Program-made: the position numbers and the translations under genes
The notes under the pieces: model-generated
The model's database searches: none
The model's input: only the letters and a program-made list of their open reading frames with translations
What the model was told of the DNA's origin: nothing
Shown: positions 1-10,282 of the stretch, one piece after another
Numbering within the stretch: position 1 is the stretch's first letter
How the letters are laid out: each line of letters opens with the position of its first letter
NCBI RefSeq assembly: GCF_026914265.1
Contig: NC_069135.1
Span: 8,015,001-8,079,000 of the forward strand
Source of the DNA: Mya arenaria
Taxonomy: Eukaryota; Mollusca; Bivalvia; Myida; Myidae
Direction: 5' to 3'
Length of the DNA stretch: 64,000 nt

Positions 1-83
1 AAAACAGGGACTGTATGGGTTTCAGCAAAAACAGTTGACAATGTAATTGAGTTAAAAATGAAACTAGAAATGGAGTAGGACAA

Positions 84-165
84 TATGGACATCAAACTCC
101 GCGCAGTGTTACTTCCCTTGCAGTACAGTAATGGAAGTAACACTGCGCGGAGTTTGTATGGACAT
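84..165. mobile_element. 64-bp perfect inverted-repeat insertion with 9-bp target duplication
   Basis: Positions 93-116 and 133-156 are perfect reverse complements (24-bp arms beginning CAAACTCCGCGCAGTG) around a 16-base loop at 117-132. The 64-bp unit is bordered on both sides by the same 9 bases, TATGGACAT, at 84-92 and 157-165. A direct 9-bp duplication around an inverted repeat is the signature of a cut-and-paste insertion. Nine bases is the usual duplication length of Mutator-like (MULE) transposons, so the family assignment is an inference from that length only. The arms are GC-rich against AT-rich surroundings. It is far too short to code for anything and would fold into a stable hairpin if transcribed. 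Confidence 0.8.
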
Positions 166-272
166 GGTTGGATAACTTTTAATTATGATATAGTCTAATC
201 GGCAAATTTTCAAAACGGTTTAAAAAAACAACTAGTGATAACGTCCATTGTACGACGACATTTTCCCATCCA

Positions 273-990
273 CTATAATAATAATAATAATAATAATAAC
301 TTTATTTAAAGAAGGTAACACATTAAGACATAGGCATCATATTATAAACAAAACATAACACACGACTTATTTACAATGTGGCCTTCTGAAAGAACATACA
401 CACGCACACACACATAAATGCTTAGAATGAAAACGTAAGCATAAATTTATGTTATTTCAAAAGGGTACGTATTAAAATGTTATACGAAAACATAAAGAAA
501 CATGAATATAATACATTAATTATAAGATCAATGCCGAACAATACATCAATTTGTACATAAAGGTTAACAAATCGTATCATTAAAATTTATTAATTGAGTA
601 AGTAGGACAGTCACACATGTATTTAACACCTTAATCGAGATATATATAATGTAAAAAAACAATAGTCATGGAATTATGCGTACAATTCTTACAACGGTTT
701 TTGCAATTGATGATGTAAAAAGAACTTCTTGCAGCAGGCTTTAAATGTATTTTCCGTGTTCGATTTACGTATTCGTTCTGGTAAAGAGTTCCAAACTGTC
801 CCGCTGTAGCATGCAAACGAGTGTTTCTTGTATTGAGTTTTATGTCGAATGTGGGCAATGTCTTGTCGCGTAGAAGATCGTAATCCATATCTTGTATTGT
901 TTGATAACTTTATAATGTCTCTTATATAACTCGGTGTAAGATTGTTAATAGATTTATATACCATAACAGCCGTTTGATATTTGCAAATAC
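273..990 (-). mobile_element. LINE 3' fragment with TAA-repeat tail
   Basis: Read on the minus strand, 964 down to 689 encodes the C-terminal end of a LINE reverse transcriptase protein: a motif like AVMVYKSINNLTPSYI, then SFACYSGTVWNSLPERIR, close to the conserved (F/Y)SG..WNSLP..IR segment that ends many CR1/jockey-type ORF2 proteins. About 390 bases of 3' untranslated sequence follow, ending in a TTTAAATAAAG motif and an (ATT)n microsatellite at 273-299, as expected for target-primed insertion. The element is 5'-truncated: endonuclease and the catalytic reverse transcriptase core are absent. Beyond about 965 the frame breaks into stops. Clade assignment (CR1-like) rests on motif appearance only. 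Confidence 0.75.
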
Positions 991-1315
991 CCTATATTTT
1001 GCAAATATCCACTCGTCTTGGAGACACGAAAAGATTGATTGGTCCAGAGACGGGCTTTGAATTAGAAATGCTAGTTGGACTAGTGCTCGTTATTTTTTTG
1101 TTTCCCAATCCTCCGTGTCTTAATAACATACAGTTGTCAAGGTCTAAAAAGGGACTTACAGACGAACTTCAAATGGGATGCAAATGAATAGCAAAATTGA
1201 TATTCGAATATTTGGTATATCTTTCGATCGAATATTCGATTACGGGCCAAAATACATCTTTTAGAAGTTGTAGTGAACTATTATTATTATTCGCTAAAGT
1301 AATAGCCGGGGCTTA
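991..1315. other. unassigned stretch
   Basis: No gene, tandem repeat or recognisable element is seen. It may hold further degenerate LINE sequence, but no motif supports this. Confidence 0.4.
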
Positions 1316-1811
1316 TTAAAGGGACTGTACACCAGATTGGCACTAAAAAAAGTTTTTTTTTCTGTAACGAATCTCGGGACAATTATTTAATAGAATGTAT
1401 TACGCTTTGATATCATAATTGTAAAAAAGGGTACAAAATGTAAAAAAAAAAAATGTGTCGTAGACAGGGTTCGAACCTGTGTCGCAAAAACTGGCAGTCA
1501 AGCGTCGTATCCACTGAGCTACGACGGTTTACTCTAATCGGGTGACATAATTAAGCTATACTCCTATTCAGTAATATCACGTGATAACACCGACTAGCCA
1601 ATCACGCATAAGGAATGAATTCTACTAGGTACACATACCCAGTAATATTTTTTTAATGGAAAAATGCGAAATAACTGCTGAACTTAAATAAATTGTAAAC
1701 TATGTGATACTTCAGTTATTAAGTTTCAATGTCGATACCAAGTTTATGGCAGTTTTCGACAATTTTCTTTTTTTCTTCGCTATTTCATCATTCGGAGTAC
1801 AGCCCCTTTAA
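1316..1811. mobile_element. TTAA-flanked miniature inverted-repeat element with tRNA-like core
   Basis: The ends are near-perfect inverted repeats: TTAAAGGGACTGTAC at 1316-1330 and GTACAGCCCCTTTAA at 1797-1811. A CTTATTA string occurs at 1312-1318 and again at 1812-1818, so the target duplication is 4-7 bases depending on where the end is set; a TTAA target as used by piggyBac-type elements is also compatible. The interior contains a tRNA-like block on the minus strand (1456-1527). A second copy with the same layout lies at 48194-48605, which shows this is a dispersed family. No coding capacity is visible. Confidence 0.75.
1456..1527 (-). repeat. tRNA-like segment inside the TTAA element
   Basis: The minus strand shows an A-box-like TAGCTCAGTGGATACG and a B box GGTTCGAACCC at tRNA spacing, and the two ends (CGTCGTA / TACGACA) can pair as an imperfect acceptor stem. 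This is a tRNA-derived promoter head, as in tRNA-type SINEs, embedded in an inverted-repeat element. It is not called a functional tRNA gene because it is part of a dispersed repeat and the related copy at about 48330 is degraded. Confidence 0.6.
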
Positions 1812-2695
1812 CTTATTATCTTTAAATCTTTTATCAGATCCAATTTCAACTACTGCCCTGTCGTTTGGCATTTTTGTAGCAACACCAACACAGAAAAAAT
1901 GAAAAAGATTATATACAGAGCTTTAAAAATTGTTTTTAATGATTATACCTCAACTTACGAAAATCTTCTTCATAGAGTTCAATTGCCAACATTACATTTG
2001 AGTAGGGTAAGATACATTGCTATTGAAACTTACAAATGTCTGTATGGTATCTCACCAGAATATGTTCAAAACCTTGTAACTTTTTAGAAATGTAATTTTT
2101 ATGTGAGATACGAAAACTGTGTAGACGTTCCGTCAGTAAGAACAACTAAATATGGAAAATAACTCTTTCCGCTTTGAGGCCAGTCAGGTATGGAATAGCC
2201 TCCTAAAGGAAATAAAAAATAAGGGTCTCCCAAAACTACCTGGAATTTAGAAGGCTGATCCGCACCTGGACAGGCCCCTCTTGTAAATGTTCAATGTGTA
2301 TATAATATCTCTTTGTTTTAAAAAATAGAAGAAATTGAGAACTATAAGATGTTGCACTGAATATCTTTTATCCTTTGTCTTAACGGAAAGGAGTTTTGTT
2401 TTGTTATCAACTAGTGGAATCGTGCGCGTGTGGACTGGCCGTACAGCCGGGAAAACTTGTTGGTGTTATCACTGTTCACGATGCTCTAATCCTATTTTCT
2501 TATTTGTATTTGTATGCATGCTCCAATATGTGTTCATTTTAACATACTAGAATGTACTTTTATTTACAAGTCACAAGCTCATTGTTATTGTTATTTGATA
2601 TGTTATGTATGTTTTTTATTCATGTCGGAAGCTCAATGAGCTAATGTTTCTTGTTAACACATACCCGACTTTAAATAAAGATTCTTGTATCTTGT
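1812..2695 (+). mobile_element. LINE 3' fragment, plus strand
   Basis: From about 1824 the plus strand reads a reverse-transcriptase C-terminal segment: SFIRSNFNYCPVVWHFC, then KIIYRALKIVFNDYTSTYE and YKCLYGISPEYVQNL. These match the conserved SNFNYCP..WHFC and RALR(F/I)V(F/Y)..Y..YE..L blocks of CR1/jockey-type LINEs. The frame is broken by stops after the last motif, but further family sequence (VRTTKYG, a degraded FEASQVWNSL) continues to about 2240. A 3' untranslated region ends with TTTAAATAAAG and a TTGTATCTTGTA tail at about 2675-2695. It is 5'-truncated; the TTAA element abuts its upstream edge. Confidence 0.75.
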
Positions 2696-3327
2696 ACCGG
2701 TTTATATATACAACAAACAGTGTCTCGTAAGTTAAAATATTAAGATTTATTATATTAAATGTTAAAGGTTCTAAAAAGGTAGTTTAAATATTATTTGATA
2801 AATATGTTTATAAAATATTGTCTAAGTAAGAGAATTTTATTTTAGTTACAGCAAATGATAAGAGTAGCAAGTAAAACATTCAGGCATAAAAGGAATCACT
2901 AAGAAAGGGCTACCATAATTCTTATTGAGTGAATGATAGTCAACATAGCAGCATGTTGGTACAAAATGAGTAGCATTATGACAAGCAAACTCAATTAGAT
3001 ACAAGCAACTGAACAAAGCATATTCATAAAGTTGGCGTGTTAACAACAACAAAATAAAAGTAGATTGAAATTTAAAAGTAATCATGTTGTGGCCGTCGCT
3101 TATTGCACAGTTAAAGTTTAAAATATTTGTACATTTTTAGGCACATTAGTAATAATTACATCTAAAAGGCTGAGTTCGTATTGAGACGGAAAACATGTTG
3201 CAGTCTTAACCAAATTTGTAAGATCAAATATATCACATATTTCTTAAAGTTGTGTGCATTTATTTTCTATGAGACAGTTATAATTTATGTCTCATATCAG
3301 TACCAAATTGTCAGAGTGTATTCTAAG
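2696..3327. other. intergenic, nothing recognised
   Basis: AT-rich sequence without a supported gene, RNA or repeat. One short open frame on the minus strand (2846-3085) has no recognisable domain. Confidence 0.5.
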
Positions 3328-4413
3328 TTAATTAACTGATTTGTACAGGTCCGCAAAGCACACATTGTCATTCATGCTTGGTGGCCGGTAGACCCCAGAG
3401 ATTAACCATTTTGACTTATCTATGAATACTTCAACACCAATAGATTCTATACTTGAAAATTTTAGATGTTTCTTGCGGTCACCTACTAGGTCAGATCTTA
3501 TGATGGCCGCGATCCCTCCGCCATGTGAATCCCTGTCTGCACGCCAGAAGTGATAATTTTCTACTTGGAACTGGGCATCTACAAAACGTTCATCGAGTTT
3601 AGTTTCTGAAATAAATAACAAGTCAATAGAGTTTTCCATTAGGAGTTCTTTGACTTAGCAGAATTCATTTCTCAAGCTGTTAATGTTCAAATATGCAGCC
3701 AGAAATTTGTTTGGGTTCTGTTTCCGTGCTGTATAAATTTCTCCAAAGACACTCATTTCTTCAGAGGATTTGTTGATGGTACTTGTGTTTAATGAGAAGT
3801 TAAGTTCTGTATTGAAACTTCAATCCGCTGAGCTATTTGTAGACGAGACTGGAGTCTGTTCAAAGAACGAATCAGATAAATGAAAGCTATTGCAGTTTAT
3901 ACAGCGCCATGGCTCATCACATTCAGACAGTTCCTGGTACTGGTTCGGTGAGATGGTAGCACATTTTATATGCCACCAAAACAAGCAGGCCTCACAGAAA
4001 ACAGCTCTGTGGTTCGATGCGACAGGTTTATAGCATTAACCACAGGGGAATCTAATCGGCCCTGGGTTTAGGGCAACATCCCCTGATAGGCAAATTGTCA
4101 TCATTTTAATGCTAAATCTTAAGTCTATGGGTGTTACAAATCTCCTTCTAGTATATTTAGTGTGATAAAATGTCCGCGTGAAAATGTTTATAAAGTCCCA
4201 GCTTGGGGCGATTTTACACCGTATTACATCACTGTGTGTTTGGCATCTGTTCTCGGAGTGGTCGAGTATGTATGTACCATTTTTAATATGTCCTTCTTTA
4301 TGTGTACAAATTAAATGAAAGCAGAACAACAGTATCGAAAGAAGAATTTTGATGGGGGCTGCCATATTTGATTTCCTTGTCGATAGACGCTTTCCCGGTG
4401 GTTGAGATCACAT
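3328..4413 (-). mobile_element. LINE 5' portion: 2A-like leader, PHD-like zinc finger, endonuclease start
   Basis: On the minus strand the coding part begins at 4365. Its first about 20 residues (MAAPIKILLSILLFCFHL...) resemble a signal peptide, and about residue 95 onward reads CLSGDVALNPGP, a 2A-like ribosome-skipping motif (GDVALNPGP at 4057-4083). One in-frame stop follows shortly after; beyond it the frame continues with a Cys/His-rich PHD-type pattern (CYKP..SNHRAVFCEAC, WWHIKCA, WRCINC). Further downstream AYLNINSLRNEF and LLFISETKLDE mark the start of an apurinic-like endonuclease, with another stop between them, ending in SGVYRPP at about 3390. Reverse transcriptase is absent here. 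Such 2A-led LINEs are known in invertebrates (CR1/L2-like). It is decayed; keeping the 5' end without the 3' end is unusual for a LINE. Confidence 0.8.
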
Positions 4414-4702
4414 GAGTACTCAGGATTTTCGTCCATCTACATTGACAGTGTAATTGTAAGTGTAACAAAAGGAGGTTGTGTAGTGTGCTCCGAGCTATCT
4501 GTATGGTAGACAGGACGTTGCCTCCAAGCAAAAGTCCCTTACGGCTGTAGCTGTGACCTTTGTGTCTCGGTGACTTATTTTTAAAAAACAAATACCCTTT
4601 CCATATTTTGTTAAGAATCGAACTTGTTTTGCACGTGCCGAATCGCATTCGAGTACTCAGGATTTTCGTCCATCTACATCGACAGTGTAATTGTAAGTGT
4701 AA
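4414..4702. repeat. 52-bp direct repeat pair upstream of the LINE start
   Basis: A 52-base block starting GAGTACTCAGGATTTTCGTC occurs at 4414-4465 and again at 4651-4702, with one visible mismatch and a period of 237 bases. It lies directly upstream of the minus-strand LINE start codon at 4365. Two partial tandem units of a LINE 5' untranslated region, as in LINEs with monomeric promoters, would fit. A target-site effect is unlikely at this length. Confidence 0.65.
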
Positions 4703-5349
4703 TTAAACAGTCGCGTGGTTCTAGGACATCTGGACCTTGATTTCAAAAAAATGTCTTCCAATCAAAATGATATTATCTATCTGTGTTTGTGAGTGGCCTA
4801 AAATGAATAGCCTAAAAACTATGAATTTAAATCAATATCATCTACTTGCATTTCATCCAATATTTATATGAAGGCTACAGGAACAAGCTCAGTAGCCAAA
4901 CGTTTAAACATAAACCCCATTTACGATTATATAAACTAAAGACTGCCGTTCTCAGTCTCTGTAAAACTGGAAATTATGACAACATTAAATGCAAGTGCGG
5001 GGCGACTTTTACAGCTTCCACACGGCAGTCACCAAACCGCTGTAAATATCAATGTTTATATGAAAAGCTACAAAGCTGGTATTATGTCAAATGTTTTTAT
5101 TAATAGAGAGCGTTACGCATATGGTGGAAATCATGTCCATAGACATGTTTGTACTTTGTCCGGCAAATTTATAAAAATAAAAATAAAAAGTTACAAAGTC
5201 ATCCATTGTTTATAAATTATTTCAAAATGTTTACAGAATGAGTTACAAAAGCAAATGTGCTTCTAAGAATAACTTATAATTGACACTTTAAAACACTTTA
5301 TATTTGTACCCTTATTTTGTAAAGATATAATATAATGTTAAATACACGT
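4703..5349. other. intergenic with one dispersed-repeat block
   Basis: No gene is supported. Around 4870-4925 lies a block (GAACAAGCTCAGTAG core, then AAACATAAACCCC) that recurs on the minus strand at about 11413-11480, and in weaker form at 27448-27505 and its duplicate at 55058-55120. It marks a short dispersed family whose boundaries cannot be set by eye. The rest is AT-rich and featureless. Confidence 0.45.
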
Positions 5350-5692
5350 TAAACATCTCTTTTTGTACACTGAGAATCTAACTAATTTAGGAGTTGTCAT
5401 CACACAGGCGCGTTTTTTCATCGGCGATAGGCTAGCATTTTCTGTTCTTGTATTGACGGATTTCTTTGTCACTGCGGTATTGTGTGATTTTATGTATAAC
5501 GTGAGGCTCGTTAGCCTTCTAATCCCGGCCATGGTCCGTCTCTGAAGTGGAAAAGACGTTGACTTCAAATTATGATACTCACATAATCACATTCCAGACT
5601 CGTGATCATTAGCGATTCTCAGAACTAAAAAAGTATCCCCTCAAGGCTAAACAATTGTGCAGAAATTTGTTTGCATTACCAGTGTGGACATA

Positions 5693-5712
5693 CCACGTGG
5701 TTTGTGACGTCA
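5693..5712. promoter_or_regulatory. E-box and CRE palindromes, 4 bases apart
   Basis: CCACGTGG at 5693-5700 and TGACGTCA at 5705-5712 are perfect palindromic bHLH and CREB/ATF consensus sites. The same pair is preserved in the other arm (TGACGTCA 10242-10249, CCACGTGG 10254-10261). Sequence match only; any regulatory use is inference. Confidence 0.4.
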
Positions 5713-6781
5713 CATTTAGTTATAACGTGAAGTAAAATACCGCTCGACTCAAAAAGGATTATCGCTGTAAGTGTGTTATTTTTATATCAATTTCTATAAA
5801 ACCTAGCGGAGGCTAAGCGGAAAAATGTACACAACACTCGGTTACTAAGCGACATGTTGAGTAATTTATAGTTTTTTAAAAAATCGTGGGCAAATGCTGA
5901 AAATGGACAAAATATTGTTTGTTATGACGAGAAGCAAATTACGTTTCTGGTCCAAAAAGTTGTTTATATATATGTTCACCATGTTTGCCTTAAAACGGAA
6001 GTCTCGGAATGCATATTCTATCCTCAGGATATATACATACCTACAAATAAGGCATACAGTATATAGAAATATCAAATGTTTGTATTTTGTTATGACGAAA
6101 AGCAAAACCTATTTGGTTATGACGAAAAGCAGTTTTTTAGGAACAATTGCCGACCTCTCTCCATCTTGCAATGAGCCCACTTTGAACCTGTTTTGCAATG
6201 AGCATCGGTTATGTTTTACAGCAATTAAAATACATATACATATATGACAAATACATGTCACTGCTAAGTATGGTACTCAATTTATTGATCAGAAAACTTC
6301 ATGATTCCAACAACACGTTGCATGTTCTTCATAAGCTTGTTTGGTATTTTTTTACAAATATGGAGTTTATGTGTCGTCGGGAGGTTATAAGTGCACCTAC
6401 ATGTAGTTCACATTAATTGTGTTTCAATTAAAACCCTTAAACCAATTGAATGTAACTTAAACAAACGTTCATCGAAGTAAACGTTGCCATTTCGTCTTTT
6501 TTCATTATCAAACTTGATTAAATGCATATTGATAGACATATGTTAAAGTGGATACTTCAGTGATAAATCTTGATGTCGAACAACTGAAGCAAAACCATGT
6601 TTATCGGCACAATAAAGAGGGTCAATTATTTAATCAAACAAAATGTTTTCTTTTTTCATAATGATGCGGCCTCCTCTTACCATGGGGAAGCGCAACAGGC
6701 GAGCAAAGAAAAAACAAGGGGGAGGACGTAATTTCGTTTCATGCAAACATTAAGTGAGAAAAATGTTTCATGGCAAACAAA

Positions 6782-6831
6782 ATGGCGGATTTAGAATGGA
6801 AAGTACTGAATGAGGTACAAACTTTTGCCTG
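6782..6831 (+). other. possible first coding exon (MADLEWKVLNEVQTFA) with splice donor
   Basis: An ATG in an AAAATGGCGGA context opens 16 codons (MADLEWKVLNEVQTFA) and then meets a consensus donor GTAAGT at 6832. The opposite arm keeps the same start and donor (9174 down to 9125, minus strand) with two codon changes. A third, shortened copy at about 10525 has lost the middle. The ATGGCGG start overlaps a YY1-like site, which is common at animal first exons. No downstream exon was found. It could be the captured 5' end of a host gene or of a transposase gene; no family is recognised. Confidence 0.3.
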
Positions 6832-7522
6832 GTAAGTGGACTTTTTCTTAAAATTTTGAAAAATGTATGCGTCCAGTATGTGGCGAAAAACATATTCTTC
6901 GATCGAAATCTTAGTTAGGTATCATATCTTTAAAGATAAAACAGTTATTGAAAAGATTGTGGCTTAGGAGGCAATGTTTACAAATAAACGTGTTGATTTT
7001 ATCCACAATTTTTCGTATTTTCTCGGCAAATATGCCATATCGATGCATGTTGCAACTGTGCTTGCATGTATATATTCCTATTTTCAAAACTTCATGGTTA
7101 TTGCTCGACTGTACACGTTTCCTGGGCGATCTTTTGTTCCTTAACCCCCCATTTTGTTTATTGCAAGCACATTATCCACATTTTGGTGAAATGTAAACAA
7201 ACTTCTGCACAATTGTTTAGCCTTGAGAGGATACGTTTTTAGTTCTGAGAATCGCTAATGATCACGAGTCTTTCAGTTTAGTATGTGATGTGTATCATAA
7301 TTTGAAGTCAACGAATTTTTCACTTCAGGAACTTCACCATGGCCCGATTTAGAAGGCGAACGATCCTCACGTTATACAGAAAATCACACAAGACAGCAGT
7401 GGCAAAGAAATCTGTCAATACAAGAGCATAAAATGCTAGCCTGTCGCCGATGAAAAAAACTTGCTTCTGTGATTACAACTCCCAAAGTAGTTAGATTCTC
7501 AGTGTACAAAAAGAGATGTTTA

Positions 7523-8624
7523 CTGTCTTTAACTCGTAACAGAACACCCAAAAGCACACGATTAGCCCTCGAAATACCACATAAACATATGTGCGTTTAA
7601 CCCGCCTGATAAAATATGGAAATTATTCAATGAAGTCAATTTCCTACAAGAAATTTGAAGACACATTAAAATGATATGATTCGGAAAACACCTCCGCCAT
7701 GCATTATTCTGAGGAGACGAAAGATTTCTATCGGACATGTTTGGCATGTTCATTCCCTGCTGTGCATCCCTTGTTTATTGCACTGGGTCACAAAAGGGAA
7801 CAATTTCCTGTGTATTTGTTTATTGACACAGGGGTATTTAGAGCTGACACTTTTAGCGTAGAAAGTCTCATTGTCTCACTAATACATAATCAATTCTTGT
7901 ATAATTTGTATATCCAATGTATTTATTAATTTGACCGATGGGATATAAATAATAAACAAATAAGAGTAATACGTGTTTTAATAGTGATATAATTGATATA
8001 TTTCAATCCACTTTAAATACATGGTCACCATTGTAATATCCAAATTGTGAAGCATCATGGTTATATCATATTAATGGGCTTTTATATACATGAAAAGAAT
8101 ATAACATTACTCTTCTTATTATTCTACAGCATTGTTATAATAATAATAATAGTTGTATTATAATTTGAAAAAGTAAAAAAAGACAACAACTATAAGACAA
8201 GCTTATTTGTTCATTTCTATAGTAAAACATCTAGGTCACTCAGATCTGAGAACTTATAGACAGCAGACAGCAATACAGATAAAGATCAAAACACAGAAGT
8301 TGTTTACTATACACGGATGGGGGAGGTCACTTATAGATGACTTAAACAAGGTCTTTAAGCGCTCTATTGTGGCACTAAGGTTTTTCAATGTGTCAGTTTC
8401 TTGAGTATTTTCTGGCGAAGCAGCTTGTAGTCTTTTGTCTTCATCTAATTCGTTGCTTTCAGCATTTATTTTAATACATACCCGTGAACCCCTGTACTGA
8501 CTGAATTTCCATTATTTCGCCCTCCACGACTCACTGCACTTTTTCTCACATTCACGTGAAATTATTTTTTCATGCTTCTGTTCACGTGGTATTTCGATGG
8601 ATACACTTTTCTGGGCTCAAGTTC
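7523..8624. other. spacer between the inverted arms
   Basis: Single-copy, AT-rich DNA with a short (AAT)n run near 8138-8150. Open frames of 61-76 codons at 7676-7929 overlap each other and have no recognisable domain. No gene is supported. Confidence 0.5.
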
Positions 8625-10273
8625 GTTCCTGAAGTGAAAAAGTCATTGACTTCAAATTATGATACACATCACAAACCAAACTGAAAGACTCGTGATCATT
8701 AGCGATTCTCAGAACTAAAAACGTATCCTCTCAAGGCTAAACAATTGTGCAGAAGTTTGTTTACATTTCACCAAAATGTGGATAATGAGCTTGCAATATA
8801 CAAAATGGGGGGTTAAGGAACAAAAAATCGCCCAGGAAACGTGTACAGTCGAGCTATAACCATGAAGTTTTGAAAATAGGAATATATACATGCAAGCAGA
8901 GTTACAACATGCATCGATATGCCATATTTGCCGAGAAAATACGAAAAATTGTGGATAAAATCAACACGTTTATTTGTAAACATTGCCTCCTAAGCCACAA
9001 TCTTTTCAATAACTGTTTTATCTTTACAGTTATGATACCTAACTAAGATTTCAATCGAAGAATATGTTTTTCGCCACATACTGGACGCATACATTTTTCA
9101 AAATTTTAAGAAAAAGTCACTTACCAGGCAAAAGTTTGTACCTCAATCAGTACTTTTCATTCTAAATCCGCCATTTTGTTTGCCATGAAATATTTTTCTC
9201 ACTTTATGTTTGCATGAAACGAAATTACGTCCTCCCCCTTGTTTTTTCTTTGCTCGCCTGCTGCGCTTCCCCATGGTAAGAGGAGGCCGCATCATTATGA
9301 AAAAAGAAAACATTTTGTTTGATTAAATCATTGACCCTCTTTATTGTGCCGATAAACATGGTTTTGCTTCAGTTGTTCGACATCAAGATTTATCACTGAA
9401 GTATCCACTTTAACATATGTCTATCAATATGCATTTAATCAAGTTTGATAATGAAAAAAGACGAAATGGCAACGTTTACTTCAATTAACGTTTGTTTAAA
9501 TTACATTCAATTGTTTTAAGGGTTTTAATTGAAACACAATTAATGTGACCTACATGTAGGTGCACTTATAACCTCCCGACGACACATAAACTCCATATTT
9601 GTAAAACAATACCAAACAAGCTTATGAAGAACATTCAACGTGTTGTTGGAATCATGAAGTTTTCTGATCAATAAATTGAGTACCATACTTAGCAGTGACA
9701 TGTATTTGTCATATATGTATATGTATTTTAATTGCTGTAAAACATAACCGATGCTCATTGCAAAACAGGTTCGAAGTGAGCTCATTGCTTATTGGAGAGA
9801 GGTCGTTAATTGTTCCTAAAAAACTGCTTTTCGCCATAACCAAATAGGTTTTGCTTTTCGTCATAACAAAATACAAACATTTGATATTTCTATATACTGT
9901 ATGCCTTATTTGTAGGTATGTATATATCCTGAGGATAGAATATGCATTCCGAGACTTCCGTTTTAAGGCAAACATGGTGAACATATATAAACAACTTTTT
10001 GGACCAGAAACGTAATTTGCTTCTCGTCATAACAAACAATATTTTGTCCATTTTCAGCATTTGCCCACGATTTTTTAAAAAAACTATAAATTACTCAACA
10101 TGTCGCTTAGTAACCGAGTGTAGTGTACATTTTTACGCATAACCTCCGCTAGGTTTTATAAAAATTATATAAAAATAACACACTTACAGCGATAATCCTT
10201 TTTGAGTCGAGCGGTATTTTACTTCACGTTATAACTAAATGTGACGTCACAAACCACGTGGTATGTCCACACT
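8625..10273. repeat. right arm of 1.65-kb inverted repeat
   Basis: Reverse complement of 5681-7332. It begins GTTCCTGAAGTG, pairing with 7321-7332, and ends TGTCCACACT, pairing with 5681-5690. Compared with the left unit it lacks the outer 190 bases of the inverted-repeat end. Confidence 0.85.
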
Positions 10274-10282
10274 GATTACAGA

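Larger units (their letters stand above)
5681..7332. repeat. left arm of 1.65-kb inverted repeat
   Basis: This segment is matched, reverse-complemented, by 8625-10273 along its whole length. Paired coordinates sum to about 15,955 at both ends, so only a few net indel bases separate the arms, and identity is about 95% by eye. The arm carries an E-box/CRE pair near its outer end and a start-codon/splice-donor segment near its middle. Short open frames appear in both arms but carry frame-changing differences, so they are not taken as genes. Confidence 0.85.
5350..7522. mobile_element. putative element with about 330-bp inverted ends
   Basis: Positions 5350-5676 are an inverted copy of 7194-7522, with roughly 85-90% identity by eye. 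Both outer ends read TAAACATCTCTTTTTGTACA. The central 1.5 kb is single copy within this unit but is repeated inverted at 8761-10273. A short frame is partly shared by both ends (minus strand at 5338-5568; plus strand from 7339, starting MARFRRRTILTLYRKS and KSHKTAVAKKSVNTRA, then a stop); no domain is recognised in it. No target duplication is visible. It could be a foldback-type DNA transposon or a product of repeated inverted duplication of host sequence. Confidence 0.5.

Noticed and set aside
1456-1527. Functional tRNA gene
   Set aside because: Embedded in a dispersed inverted-repeat element with a degraded second copy; acceptor stem imperfect.
5894-6416. 117- and 72-codon frames, with counterparts at 9540-9984
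   Set aside because: They sit in inverted-repeat arms, differ by frame-changing indels and nonconservative changes, and show no domain.
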